Positions 28,648-29,013 of a DNA stretch of 29,013 nt are shown one piece after another. The DNA is taken from the NCBI GenBank assembly GCA_041569895.1, contig JBFFXF010000076.1:1-29013 (forward strand). Reading direction: 5' to 3'. The translations under genes and the position numbers were made by a program. Every line of letters starts with the position of its first letter. Position 1 is the stretch's first letter. This stretch comes from JBFFXF01 sp041569895 (GTDB lineage Bacteria > Planctomycetota > UBA8108 > JACQVS01). Under the pieces are notes generated by a model, which was given only the letters and a program-made list of their open reading frames with translations, was not told the DNA's origin and did no database searches.

Positions 28648-29013
28648 GGATCGCGACCCTCGCGTCCCTTCGCGTCCCTACCCAGGGTCGTCCGCGACTC
28701 TTCGACCCCGCCCTCGGTCCCGACCAGTCCCGGTCCCGACCAGTCCCAGGGTCAGGGTGGAGGGGGGGCGGAGGTGCGGGCAGGTTTCTTGGTTGGGAGC
28801 CGTCGCTGGCGGTCCGTACCCGATCCCGGGCCGTCACGACACCGGATGAGGGGGTCCGATTTCGGCCGTTCCACCCGAAAGATCCCCGAACAGAGCGGCC
28901 TCATCGCGTACCGTCTCCGCGGTGCGCCTCGGCACGGGGGCCCAGGCGCTCGACGCGGGGGCCCGGCCGCTCGTCGCCGGGCCCGCTACCCGTGCCGCGC
29001 TTCGCTCACGTCG
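28648..29013. other. Terminal region without a supported gene
   Basis: The first half holds short repeats: CGCGTCCCT twice (28661-28669, 28671-28679), an inverted GACCCT/AGGGTC (28655-28660, 28684-28689), and the tandem repeat listed separately. From about 28834 both strands stay open to the window edge: a minus frame ending at 28834 and a plus frame from ATG 28846. Both are Arg/Pro/Gly/Ala-rich, as expected by chance at this GC, so neither is called. Confidence 0.5.
28715..28746. repeat. 16-bp tandem repeat, two copies
   Basis: CGGTCCCGACCAGTCC occurs exactly twice in tandem (28715-28730 and 28731-28746). It resembles the CCCGGTCCCG tract at 13600-13640, hinting at one dispersed intergenic repeat family. 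Confidence 0.75.

Noticed and set aside
28834..29013. Partial gene at the right edge on either strand
   Set aside because: Both strands are open at once, neither has recognisable sequence, and high GC makes such open stretches common.

Overview
The window is GC-rich and dominated by secreted proteins. It suggests an environmental bacterium of the Planctomycetota/PVC type, probably a metagenome-derived genome. The indicators are paired sulfatase and DUF1080 (3-keto-disaccharide hydrolase) genes, c-type haem proteins with CxxCH plus a copper-monooxygenase-like domain, a soluble Hanks-type kinase, an ECF sigma factor with a coupled membrane partner, and CCACAGAGG-type intergenic repeats. Lineage is inferred from gene content only; no rRNA or marker gene is present. 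A Myxococcota or Acidobacteriota relative cannot be excluded.

Layout. 1-630: the tail of a sigma-70 region-4/HTH protein, a near-perfect palindrome, and a minus-strand tRNA-Arg(CCG) with a clear promoter. 632-1999 (-): a fusion of a PolX-type helix-hairpin-helix region to a DUF72 domain. 2456-3727 (+): a secreted cytochrome c/copper monooxygenase-like protein, convergent with a metal-binding lipoprotein (3746-4894, -). Between that lipoprotein and the next operon lies a repeat bounded by inverted CCACAGAGG/CCTCTGTGG. 5199-9013 (+): an operon of a second haem protein whose copper ligands are lost, a two-barrel glycosidase-like protein and a sirtuin. 8998-11846 (-): a tripartite tricarboxylate transporter in which the binding protein and small permease are fused into one lipoprotein, followed by TctA. 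12072-13585 (+): a secreted protein with four YHS/TRASH-like metal sites, a terminator, then an SDR oxidoreductase. 13844-16591 (-): sulfatase followed by a double-DUF1080 protein. 16684-18126 (+): a zinc-ribbon Ser/Thr kinase.

18463-28647 (+) is the most unusual part. It starts with a translationally coupled trio: ECF sigma factor, single-pass membrane (anti-sigma-like) protein, and an exported Glu/Arg-rich helical protein. Three tandem paralogues of a large secreted multidomain protein follow (731, 898 and 812 aa). Each has beta-sandwich/lectin-like N-terminal domains and a PKD-like domain. Each also carries acidic low-complexity sequence that differs in position and size; in the second it is a long Asp-rich and His-rich insert encoded by a GAY triplet repeat. 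Copies 2 and 3 share an upstream promoter-like block and the same ribosome-binding/GTG start layout.

The genes fit a cell that digests sulfated or modified glycans (sulfatase, DUF1080, glycosidase-like), imports organic acids (TTT) and deploys metal- and cation-binding proteins on its surface. The last 366 bases hold short repeats and no gene I can support.
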